From an uncultured Muribaculaceae bacterium (lineage in GTDB: Bacteria > Bacteroidota > Bacteroidia > Bacteroidales > Muribaculaceae), in the NCBI GenBank assembly GCA_910588035.1, contig CAJUPY010000013.1, positions 1 through 64,000 on the forward strand: a DNA stretch of 64,000 nt, read 5' to 3'. The position numbers and the translations under genes were made by a program. The notes below the pieces were generated by a model. It worked only from the letters and a program-made list of their open reading frames with translations, had not been told where the DNA came from and did not search any database. Positions 42,926 to 50,225 of this stretch are shown here, piece after piece (the stretch's first letter is position 1; the number at the start of each line of letters is the position of its first letter).

Positions 42926-43114
42926 ATGGCAAAGAAAGCAAAAGGCAATCGTGTGCAGGTTATCCTCGAGTGCACCGAACATAAGGCAAGCGGCATGCCC
43001 GGTACTTCGCGTTATATCACTACCAAAAACCGCAAAAACACTACAGAGCGTCTGGAGTTGAAGAAATACAACCCGATTCTCAAGAGAGTAACCGTTCACA
43101 AAGAAATTAAATAA
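42926..43114 (+). CDS. rpmG: 50S ribosomal protein L33
   Basis: The 62-residue protein begins MAKKAKGNRVQVILECTEHK and has YITTKNRKNTTERLELKKYNP, the L33 core. It keeps a single Cys, so it is the non-zinc-binding type. It lies between rpmB and a DUF4295 gene, the standard Bacteroidota arrangement. Confidence 0.97.
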   Translation: MAKKAKGNRVQVILECTEHKASGMPGTSRYITTKNRKNTTERLELKKYNPILKRVTVHKEIK

Positions 43115-43129
43115 TAACAACTCCAAGAT

Positions 43130-43279
43130 ATGGCAAAGAAAACCGTCGCATCTCTTCAGAAAGGTGAAGGCCGCACATATAGCAAAATCATCAAAATGGT
43201 GAAATCGCCTAAAACCGGTGCTTATATCTTCAAAGAAGAAATGGTTCCCAACGATGCAGTCAAAGACGCATTGAAATAA
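43130..43279 (+). CDS. DUF4295-family small protein
   Basis: A 49-residue basic protein (MAKKTVASLQKGEGRTYSKI, then KMVKSPKTGAYIFKEEMV). The family is found almost only in Bacteroidota and nearly always directly after L28-L33. This conservation and the basic charge suggest a ribosome-associated role, which is inference. It starts 15 bases after rpmG. Confidence 0.9.
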   Translation: MAKKTVASLQKGEGRTYSKIIKMVKSPKTGAYIFKEEMVPNDAVKDALK

Positions 43280-43334
43280 ACATCTGAACAAGACAACAGC
43301 TCCCGCTGCGGAGCCGATCACCAAATAACTAACG

Positions 43335-43371
43335 CTGCACGCCGACCATGTGAACTATGGACGGCGTGCAG
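43335..43371 (+). terminator. Hairpin between DUF4295 and the MFS gene
   Basis: CTGCACGCCG (43335-43344) pairs with CGGCGTGCAG (43362-43371), and an inner CCAT/ATGG pair extends it past one A-A mismatch. It is followed by TGCTGTTTC, a weak U tract. It ends 28 bases before the MFS start, so it probably limits read-through from the ribosomal genes. Confidence 0.6.
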
Positions 43372-43399
43372 TGCTGTTTCTCCACAACGAACAACAATC

Positions 43400-44623
43400 A
43401 TGCAACCACTTTCTGCCAGGCTACGCTCAATAGCCGCCCAATCGACTTTTCCGGTGCTGGTGGCACTCAGCTGTGTTCACTGTTTCAACGACATTCTTCA
43501 GGCTGTCATCACGGCCGTTTATCCGATGCTTAAAGATGACCTCAACCTGAGTTTCGCCCAAATCGGACTGATAACCCTCGTCTATCAGATCGCCGCATCA
43601 GTTTTCCAGCCCGTTGTCGGGCTGGCATTTGACCGCCGTCCGATGGTGGCAAGTCTGCCCATGGGCATGATCTCGACAACACTTGGAATAATTCTGTTTG
43701 CATTCTCGTCTTCGCTGACTGCCGTGTTGATCTCGGTGTTTCTTGTCGGCATAGGCTCCTCTACCCTCCACCCCGAAGCATCACGCATCACCTCACTCGC
43801 AAGTCACGGACGCCGAGGTCTCGCCCAATCGATTTTTCAGGTCGGAGGAAACTTCGGCAGCTCGGTCGGACCACTGCTGGTGGCAATGTTTGTCGCCCCC
43901 TACGGACGCCGCTACATTCTTCTCTTCCTGATCATCTCAGCCTGTGCGTTCGCGGCCATGCGGCCGATATGCCGGTGGTACAGGGGCTATCTCGACCACC
44001 ACGGTTCTGTCAGAGGTGCAGACGGCAAACTCAGGAAACGTCCGTTGTCCACCCGCCGCACGATCTGGGTAGTTTCGGTCTTGATGATTCTCATCTTCTC
44101 GAAATATGTCTACATGGCCAGCCTGACAAGCTACTATACATTTTATCTGATAGAACAGTTCGGCGTTACAATCAAGATGTCTCAGATTTTCTTGTTCGTC
44201 TTCTTGTTTGCGACAGCTGCCGGAACTCTCGTCGGCGGACCTGTCGGCGACCGTTATGGCCGTAAACCTGTCATCTGGGCTTCAATTCTCGGTGCCGCCC
44301 CTTTCACGTTGCTGATGCCACATGTCGGACTCGCCGCAACTGTAATTCTCATTTTCTGCGTCGGATTCATGCTCTCGTCGGCATTCCCGGCAATTCTGCT
44401 CTATTCTCAGGAACTGCTGCCAAACAAGCTCGGACTCGTCTCAGGACTTTTCTTCGGATTCGCATTCGGCATTGCCGGTATCGCATCTGCCGTGCTCGGT
44501 GATTTCGCCGACCTTTATGGCATTAAGGAAGTCTACAACTGGTGTGCATTCATGCCGCTGCTCGGACTCGTGGCGGTTTTCCTTCCCAACCTTAAAAAAT
44601 TACCCGGAGAAGAAAACCTCTGA
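43400..44623 (+). CDS. MFS transporter, fosmidomycin-resistance type
   Basis: The 407-residue protein has about 12 membrane helices and the features of the Fsr branch. These are SCVHCFNDILQAVITAVYP near 24, GLITLVYQIAASVFQPVVG near 54, the HPEASRI motif and QVGGNFGSSVGP near 146, and the MFS loop GPVGDRYGRKPV near 277. It is predicted to be a drug or metabolite exporter in the inner membrane; the substrate is not proven. It follows the ribosomal unit without a clear own promoter and ends with a strong terminator. Confidence 0.88.
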   Translation: MQPLSARLRSIAAQSTFPVLVALSCVHCFNDILQAVITAVYPMLKDDLNLSFAQIGLITLVYQIAASVFQPVVGLAFDRRPMVASLPMGMISTTLGIILFAFSSSLTAVLISVFLVGIGSSTLHPEASRITSLASHGRRGLAQSIFQVGGNFGSSVGPLLVAMFVAPYGRRYILLFLIISACAFAAMRPICRWYRGYLDHHGSVRGADGKLRKRPLSTRRTIWVVSVLMILIFSKYVYMASLTSYYTFYLIEQFGVTIKMSQIFLFVFLFATAAGTLVGGPVGDRYGRKPVIWASILGAAPFTLLMPHVGLAATVILIFCVGFMLSSAFPAILLYSQELLPNKLGLVSGLFFGFAFGIAGIASAVLGDFADLYGIKEVYNWCAFMPLLGLVAVFLPNLKKLPGEENL

Positions 44624-44646
44624 TCTGCCCTGCAATAACCATTCTG

Positions 44647-44679
44647 ATCGCAGCCATTTTTATCGGCTGCGATTTTTTT
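44647..44679 (+). terminator. Intrinsic terminator of the MFS gene
   Basis: ATCGCAGCC (44647-44655) pairs with GGCTGCGAT (44665-44673), followed by TTTTTTT. A classic rho-independent terminator. Confidence 0.85.
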
Positions 44680-44707
44680 ATGCCAACTTCTATGAAATTT
44701 TTAGTAT

Positions 44708-44744
44708 TATGTATTGCAAGGTACAATAACATTACATATCTTTG
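44708..44744 (+). promoter_or_regulatory. padR promoter with symmetrical operator-like repeats
   Basis: TTG at 44714-44716, a 20-base spacer and TATCTTTG at 44737-44744 form a near-ideal promoter. Around it lie TATGTA (44708-44713) and TACATA (44733-44738), an inverted repeat, and nested within it TATTG-N7-CAATA (44712-44728). PadR proteins often bind ATGT-type repeats over their own promoters. Confidence 0.6.
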
Positions 44745-44770
44745 CACCACCAAACAATAGTTTTACAGAA

Positions 44771-45094
44771 ATGAACGAGGAAAAAGCAAGATCACAGATG
44801 CGCAAAGGCATGTTGGAATACTGCGTGATGCTTCTGCTCCACCGCGAGGAGTGTTACGCTTCCGACATCATCAACCGTTTGAAAGAAGCTGATCTGATTG
44901 TGGTCGAGGGAACAATCTATCCGCTGTTATCCCGACTCAAGAATGACGGACTTCTAAGTTATGAATGGCGGGAATCAACCCAGGGGCCGCCACGTAAATA
45001 TTATGTTCTCACACCCTTAGGCGAGCAATCGCTCGCCAAGCTCGACACTGTCTGGAACGAGCTTGTCAACACTGTCAATTTTTTAAAATCCTGA
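44771..45094 (+). CDS. PadR-family transcriptional regulator
   Basis: The 107-residue winged-helix regulator has MRKGMLEYCVMLLLHREECYASDI near 10, the recognition region VVEGTIYPLLSRLKNDGLL near 53 and the wing SYEWRESTQGPPRKYYVLTPLG near 74. The ATG at 44771 is used because the predicted transcription start lies between it and an upstream in-frame start at 44714. It is followed after 16 bases by a PspC-domain gene, a pairing common in Bacteroidota, in which PadR controls the membrane protein operon and itself. Confidence 0.92.
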   Translation: MNEEKARSQMRKGMLEYCVMLLLHREECYASDIINRLKEADLIVVEGTIYPLLSRLKNDGLLSYEWRESTQGPPRKYYVLTPLGEQSLAKLDTVWNELVNTVNFLKS

Positions 45095-45110
45095 AAAAGA
45101 AGCCTATACA

Positions 45111-46739
45111 ATGAAAGAGACCAAGACAATCAATATGTTTGGCATCCTTTACACAGTCGATGCCGACGCCTATGAACTGCTGAGCCGCTACCTCGGTGAA
45201 ATGAGAACTTACTTTGCCGGACGCAGCGGGTGTGGCGAGATTGCCGATGACATCGAGTGCCGCATCGCAGAACTTATGGAAGAGTATCGGGCAAACGGCG
45301 TGCAATCGATCACAATCGATAATGTCAGGGAAATCATCTCACGCATCGGCCGCCCTGAAGATTTTGCCGACAACGACGACACCGCCGGAGACCCTGACAT
45401 TCAGATATGCGGACATCAGCAGCCCGTAGAGAAGAAATTGTTCCGTGACATTGACCACAAGATGCTCGGAGGAGTGTTTGCCGGACTCGGCTGCTACTGG
45501 AACGTCAACCCCTTGTGGTTCAGAATTCTCGCCATTTTATTGGCTTTCGGTTCGTTTGGAGTTGTCACGGTGCTGTATGTTGTGGCATGGCTGAGTATCC
45601 CTGCGGCGGTGACTCCGGCCGACCGTCTTCAGATGAAAGGCGAATCGGTCAATGTCGAGAATCTCACAGAGCAGATCATGAAAGACGGTGAGTCGAGAGA
45701 GCGCGCGCACAGTGGAATCGGCATCAACTCGGTTCTCAACTTCTTGTGTCTCATCTTCAAATTCGGACTTCTTGTCTGTGCCGGTGCTTTCATTCTGTGG
45801 TGTACGGTTATGTTGATGACAACATTGGCGGCAGGCTTGATTTACCTGCTGTCTCCAACCGGCATTGACACATTTGAATGGGGAAATAACGGAGTGACCA
45901 ACTTATGCATGGTTGTCAGCTCATGTACCCCGATTGTGGTTGTCATGACATTCGTAGGAGCAGTAACCGCATTGTCGCTTACGATATTCATGATCGTGCA
46001 TCTCATTTTGAAAGTAATGGGGAAAGTCAGGCCATTGTCGATGTCAGCGAAGATCACCTGCGTGATCGCCTGGTTCATTGCTGTTGTCGTGACCCTGTCG
46101 GCCGGAACACGAATGCTTTATGAGTGTGCGACAGAAAGCAGACGTCTCAACGAAATCAGATCTGAGCAATTCAGAAACCAGTCACGTTTCAATGAGACTG
46201 AATTCCTTAAAAACCGTGGTTGGATCATGAAGAAGAACGAGGGGTCAGACCACCTCGTCAAACGCGGCGAACACTATTCGGGAAGCAGGGCTGTGAGCTA
46301 TCTTGATGCTTACAATTCAAGCGGGAAAATGAAATATGAAGCTGTAAAAGAGGAGAAAGTCGTTCCGGGTACCTATAAACTGACCGCCTTCGCCCGCTCC
46401 AACGGCCAAGGTGCAGAAGTGTTCGCATCGACCGGTAAAGGAAGATATGCGACCGCTATTCCAGCCGACGGAAACCGTGGCGGAAACGTGTGGCAAGAGA
46501 TCCATGACAAGTCGGTCAATGACAGTCTCACCGTCCGGGAACGACAAAATATCAGACGTAACCGCAGGCTTCGCGTCAACAACGGTCGCGGATATGGCTG
46601 GAACAAGATGACTGTCGAAAGCATCACTGTCGGCCCCGACAGCTTGATAACCTACGGTGTCACCAACGATAGCCCGACCGGATATTGGAACGGAACGTGG
46701 TTCTCGGCCTGTGAATTCAAGTTGGAAAAAATCAACTGA
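45111..46739 (+). CDS. PspC-domain membrane protein
   Basis: The 542-residue protein starts with a cytoplasmic segment (1-110) that includes a HAAS-like region (AYELLSRYLGEMRTYF, then IADDIECRIAELM). A PspC domain (about 110-165: KLFRDIDHKMLGGVFAGLG, then VLYVVAWLSIP) follows, then several membrane helices between 205 and 340 and a large C-terminal soluble domain. PspC domains act in envelope-stress responses. The partner PadR regulator immediately upstream suggests a stress-responsive unit. It ends at a very stable terminator. Confidence 0.9.
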   Translation: MKETKTINMFGILYTVDADAYELLSRYLGEMRTYFAGRSGCGEIADDIECRIAELMEEYRANGVQSITIDNVREIISRIGRPEDFADNDDTAGDPDIQICGHQQPVEKKLFRDIDHKMLGGVFAGLGCYWNVNPLWFRILAILLAFGSFGVVTVLYVVAWLSIPAAVTPADRLQMKGESVNVENLTEQIMKDGESRERAHSGIGINSVLNFLCLIFKFGLLVCAGAFILWCTVMLMTTLAAGLIYLLSPTGIDTFEWGNNGVTNLCMVVSSCTPIVVVMTFVGAVTALSLTIFMIVHLILKVMGKVRPLSMSAKITCVIAWFIAVVVTLSAGTRMLYECATESRRLNEIRSEQFRNQSRFNETEFLKNRGWIMKKNEGSDHLVKRGEHYSGSRAVSYLDAYNSSGKMKYEAVKEEKVVPGTYKLTAFARSNGQGAEVFASTGKGRYATAIPADGNRGGNVWQEIHDKSVNDSLTVRERQNIRRNRRLRVNNGRGYGWNKMTVESITVGPDSLITYGVTNDSPTGYWNGTWFSACEFKLEKIN

Positions 46740-46742
46740 CAC

Positions 46743-46787
46743 AATACAATTCGCCTTGCAATTTGATGTTGCAAGGCGAATTGTATT
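46743..46787 (+). terminator. 19-bp perfect hairpin after the PspC gene
   Basis: Bases 46743-46761 are exactly complementary to 46769-46787 around a 7-base loop, four bases after the stop. Several T residues lie in the 3' arm and after it (TTGTATTCATATTGTT). An unusually long perfect stem for a terminator. Confidence 0.75.
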
Positions 46788-46812
46788 CATATTGTTAAAT
46801 TATGTAAAAATC

Positions 46813-46850
46813 GGGGGGGGTATTTAATTAGACTTTTTGTATTATCTTTG
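46813..46850 (+). promoter_or_regulatory. Promoter with G8 tract before the outer membrane protein
   Basis: TATCTTTG at 46843-46850 is the -7 box. Where the -33 element should be there is no TTG but a run of eight G (46813-46820) directly followed by TATTTAATT. Length change of the G run would shift any upstream element relative to the promoter, as in phase-variable genes. Confidence 0.5.
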
Positions 46851-46890
46851 CAAATAATAACCAGTTAGACCAATCATAATACCATCGCCG

Positions 46891-49743
46891 ATGAAACCGC
46901 TAATCATGTCAATGCTGCTTGTCACGACCTCAATGATATCGTTTGCAGCCGACATTTTCAATCTCAAGGGATATGTGAAAGACAAATGGTCAGACACCGA
47001 TCTGCCCGATGTGACCGTAAGATTGCTCAATGCGACCGACAGTTCCAAATGTTCTGAGACGGTGGCGCATGCCGAATATTACACCAATGACATGAATATC
47101 GTCGTCAGGCCTGCGTTCTTTCTCTCAAAAATCGACCGTAGCAAGAAATATGTTCTTGAAATGTCACGTGAGGGCTATGAGAATTTCACGATGTCAATCG
47201 ATCCGTCAACTCTCTCTTCAAGACTTCTGGAAATGGATCTCGGCGTTCTCTACATGACCCGCAAGAGCAAGACTCTCGACGAGGTGGTGGTCAAGACCTC
47301 AAAAGTGAAATTCTACAACAACGGAGACACCATCGTCTACAATGCCGACGCGTTTCTGTTGACCGACGGATCGATGCTCGACGCCCTGATAAGCCAACTT
47401 CCCGGTGTCAGACTCGACAGCAACGGACAGATCACCGTAAACGGGCGATTTGTCGAGAATCTGCTTCTCGACGGCAAGGAATTTTTCAAAGGCGACAACA
47501 AACTGATGCTCGACAATCTCGGGGCATACATGGTCAAGACCGTCAATGTCTATGAGAAACAAAACGACATGGACGCGATCATGGGCGAAGACTATGGCAA
47601 AAAAGAGCTGACAATGGACGTAAGATTGAAGAAAGACTATGCCCAGGGCTTTGCCGGCAACGTGGAGGGTGGATATGGCACGAACGACCGCTTTCTCGGA
47701 CGTCTGTTCGCGATGTGGTATGCCAACAACGCCCGTGTCACGGTCTTTGGAAACGTAAACAACCTCAACGACTGGAACAAACCGGGACAAGAAAACGGAT
47801 TCTCACCTTTTGATCTTGGAACCGGCGAGGTGAAGCAATATCAAGGCGGCATTGACTATTGGGCGAAAATTCCCTATTCAGGGGTCTCGTTCAGCGGAAA
47901 CGTCATGGCCTCACGTGCGGTAGAAGAGGTTGACCGGTCGACATACACCACCAACTTCATGCCCGACGGAGAGACATTCGCCTATGACTTCACAAACCGC
48001 GACAAACGGTCGTTTGACATCTCGACTTCACATAGTCTCGAAGTGCAGAAAAAAGATTTCAACATGAAAATCAATCCGCGGTTCAGATATACCGGCAACG
48101 ACGAAATGTCGTCACTGTCGTCGGCTGTGTTCTCAAAAGAGATGCCCGAAATCGGAAAAGAATTTATCGACAATCTGTTTAACGGCGCATCGGCTCCGGC
48201 ACTCGCCTCTATTCTGAACCGAAACCTTGATGACTGCAGCAATGTCGGTCACACCATGAACGCAAGCCTCTTTTCCAACGGAAAGGTCAAAATGACAAAC
48301 AAGACCGACGCGATGACATGGCTCATCTCGGGTAATTACAACCGCCGCCACTTCAACCGCTCCCAGAACTATCTTCTGAACATAGGTTCTGACGCATCGG
48401 TCGCCGAGTCGTCAATCCGCCATTTTGACAACACACCCGACTATTCATGGACGGCCAAAGGTGCGTTCGGATATATCCGCGCGATCAAGCCGGGCATGTT
48501 TCTCGACTCGTGGTATCAGTATGACCGCACCGACTCACGTGAGGTCTCAGATCTCTACCGGCTTGACCGCAACGGCGGAGACGCCGGTGCCAGTCTGCCG
48601 TCAGTGACCGAACGCGACCTGTCGTTGGACATGACAAACAGTTTCGACAGCCGCAAGACGACCGGAAACCATTCGGTGAACTTCTCGCTTAACTGGCGAA
48701 TTCCCTCGGTCAACCTGACAATTCTGGCACAATTGCCGCTGATTTACCGACACCAGCACCTTGACTACCGCCGCGGAGATGTCAACGCCTCAATCAACCG
48801 CGACAAATTTCTGATCGGCGACGCGACCTTAAACATGTATCTCAATTTAAAAAACTCGAGATTGTATTTCAATTACGAACGCAGAATCAGCTCACCCGAT
48901 CTGGTCGACATGGTGGATTTCCGCGATGCTCTCGATCCGTTGAAAGTGAAACTTGGAAACTCTTCGCTGAAAGACTCCGAGAGACATTCGTTAATACTTA
49001 GCTATCGCACTGACAGCGACAGCCGTCTGCAACACTCCGAACGATTTTATGGCAACATGCTCAGAAACGCTCTGGCCTATGGATACAGCTATGACCTCTC
49101 GACCGGAGTGAAAACCGGACGGATGTATAATGTGAACGGCAACTACGACATCGGCGTCTCACAGTCGACCGACTTCGATTTCGGTGCGTCGAGGCAATTC
49201 AGCCTCGGCAATTACATAGACCTCAACTATGCCCGCAGCAAAGACCTTCTCAGCGAAAACGGCACGGAACCGAGACCAAACCGTGTCGACGCCTGTTCGC
49301 TGCGTGAATCTCTTGATCTCAGTTTTGTGACCGGCAAAAACAAGTTCAGACTGTCGGCATCGGGCAAATGGAACCGCTTCGATCCGAAAGAATCAAATGT
49401 CGACGCGTTCACAGCCAGAGACTACACCTGTGGTGTGACAGGTCTGCTGTCTCTGACCGACCGTCTGAGAGTGATGACCGATTTCACTGTCTATATTCGC
49501 CGCGGCTACTCCGACCCCTCGCTCAACAAAACCAACTTTGTATGGAACGGGCGCATAAGTTATGAACTGATGAAGGGCCAGCTTGCGCTCATGGCCGACG
49601 GATTTGATATTCTCCACAATCTGAGCAACGTTTTCTACAACGTCAATGCCCAGGCACGCACCGAGACCTACACCAATGTGCTGCCGAGCTACGTCCTGTT
49701 TCACGTTCAATGGAAATTCAACAAGAAGCCTAAGAAACGGTGA
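46891..49743 (+). CDS. Outer membrane beta-barrel protein with TonB-plug-like domain
   Basis: The 950-residue protein has a signal peptide (about 1-20). An N-terminal carboxypeptidase-regulatory-like beta domain (20-130: LKGYVKDKWSDTDLPDVTVRLLN) is followed by a plug-like domain near 140-235 (SMLDALISQLPGVRLDSNGQ, then NGRFVENLLLDGKEFF). A long C-terminal barrel (about 250-950) ends in LFHVQWKFNKKPKKR. The layout matches SusC-related 'outer membrane beta-barrel' proteins that lack a SusD partner. Ligand is unknown. It has its own promoter with an upstream G run and ends in a bidirectional terminator. Confidence 0.85.
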   Translation: MKPLIMSMLLVTTSMISFAADIFNLKGYVKDKWSDTDLPDVTVRLLNATDSSKCSETVAHAEYYTNDMNIVVRPAFFLSKIDRSKKYVLEMSREGYENFTMSIDPSTLSSRLLEMDLGVLYMTRKSKTLDEVVVKTSKVKFYNNGDTIVYNADAFLLTDGSMLDALISQLPGVRLDSNGQITVNGRFVENLLLDGKEFFKGDNKLMLDNLGAYMVKTVNVYEKQNDMDAIMGEDYGKKELTMDVRLKKDYAQGFAGNVEGGYGTNDRFLGRLFAMWYANNARVTVFGNVNNLNDWNKPGQENGFSPFDLGTGEVKQYQGGIDYWAKIPYSGVSFSGNVMASRAVEEVDRSTYTTNFMPDGETFAYDFTNRDKRSFDISTSHSLEVQKKDFNMKINPRFRYTGNDEMSSLSSAVFSKEMPEIGKEFIDNLFNGASAPALASILNRNLDDCSNVGHTMNASLFSNGKVKMTNKTDAMTWLISGNYNRRHFNRSQNYLLNIGSDASVAESSIRHFDNTPDYSWTAKGAFGYIRAIKPGMFLDSWYQYDRTDSREVSDLYRLDRNGGDAGASLPSVTERDLSLDMTNSFDSRKTTGNHSVNFSLNWRIPSVNLTILAQLPLIYRHQHLDYRRGDVNASINRDKFLIGDATLNMYLNLKNSRLYFNYERRISSPDLVDMVDFRDALDPLKVKLGNSSLKDSERHSLILSYRTDSDSRLQHSERFYGNMLRNALAYGYSYDLSTGVKTGRMYNVNGNYDIGVSQSTDFDFGASRQFSLGNYIDLNYARSKDLLSENGTEPRPNRVDACSLRESLDLSFVTGKNKFRLSASGKWNRFDPKESNVDAFTARDYTCGVTGLLSLTDRLRVMTDFTVYIRRGYSDPSLNKTNFVWNGRISYELMKGQLALMADGFDILHNLSNVFYNVNAQARTETYTNVLPSYVLFHVQWKFNKKPKKR

Positions 49744-49750
49744 TCAAAAA

Positions 49751-49781
49751 GTCAGGGCGGCTCTCAACGGGCCGCCCTGAC
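49751..49781. terminator. Bidirectional terminator
   Basis: GTCAGGGCGGC (49751-49761) pairs with GCCGCCCTGAC (49771-49781). It lies between two convergent genes and has AAAAA on its left side, giving a U tract for the leftward transcript. Confidence 0.75.
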
Positions 49782-49802
49782 TTGGTGCAATTTATATTTT
49801 GA

Positions 49803-50219
49803 TCAGAACACCGGCATTGTCGCGTTGTTCAGAACATATTTCTGACGGAAAGACTCATTGCTCATGCACAACATCAGAATTCCCTGAATCAGTGTCACAA
49901 CCTGCCAGATTCCGCATGAGACCAATGACAGAATGATCGAGATGATTCCGGCTGTCATCTTGCCGAGATAGAAATACTGCACACCGAATCCACCGAGAAA
50001 GATCGCCAGCAAAGCGGCTACACCCCTGCTCTTTCCTTCGGGACCCTCATCAAAGGCATTGTCACCCTGACGTGTCTGGAAATTGACATACGGATCTTTG
50101 CTGCCCGGATATCCGGGCTGGGTGTAGGGAGGCGGTGTTGTAGGGAGCATGCTTCCGCAGTAACGACACTTTATGGCATCGTCTTGAATCTCTTCTTTAC
50201 AATATGGGCATTTTTTCAT
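49803..50219 (-). CDS. TM2-domain protein with N-terminal zinc ribbon
   Basis: The 138-residue protein begins with a zinc ribbon (CPYCKEEIQDDAIKCRYCG, residues 4-22). A Pro/Gly-rich linker leads to a TM2 domain with two helices (about 67-90 and 95-117), including FLGGFGVQYFYLGK. TM2 proteins are small inner-membrane proteins of unknown function. The gene follows the protease gene by only 6 bases, so it is co-transcribed with it. Confidence 0.85.
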   Translation of the reverse strand: MKKCPYCKEEIQDDAIKCRYCGSMLPTTPPPYTQPGYPGSKDPYVNFQTRQGDNAFDEGPEGKSRGVAALLAIFLGGFGVQYFYLGKMTAGIISIILSLVSCGIWQVVTLIQGILMLCMSNESFRQKYVLNNATMPVF

Positions 50220-50225
50220 AGCTGA

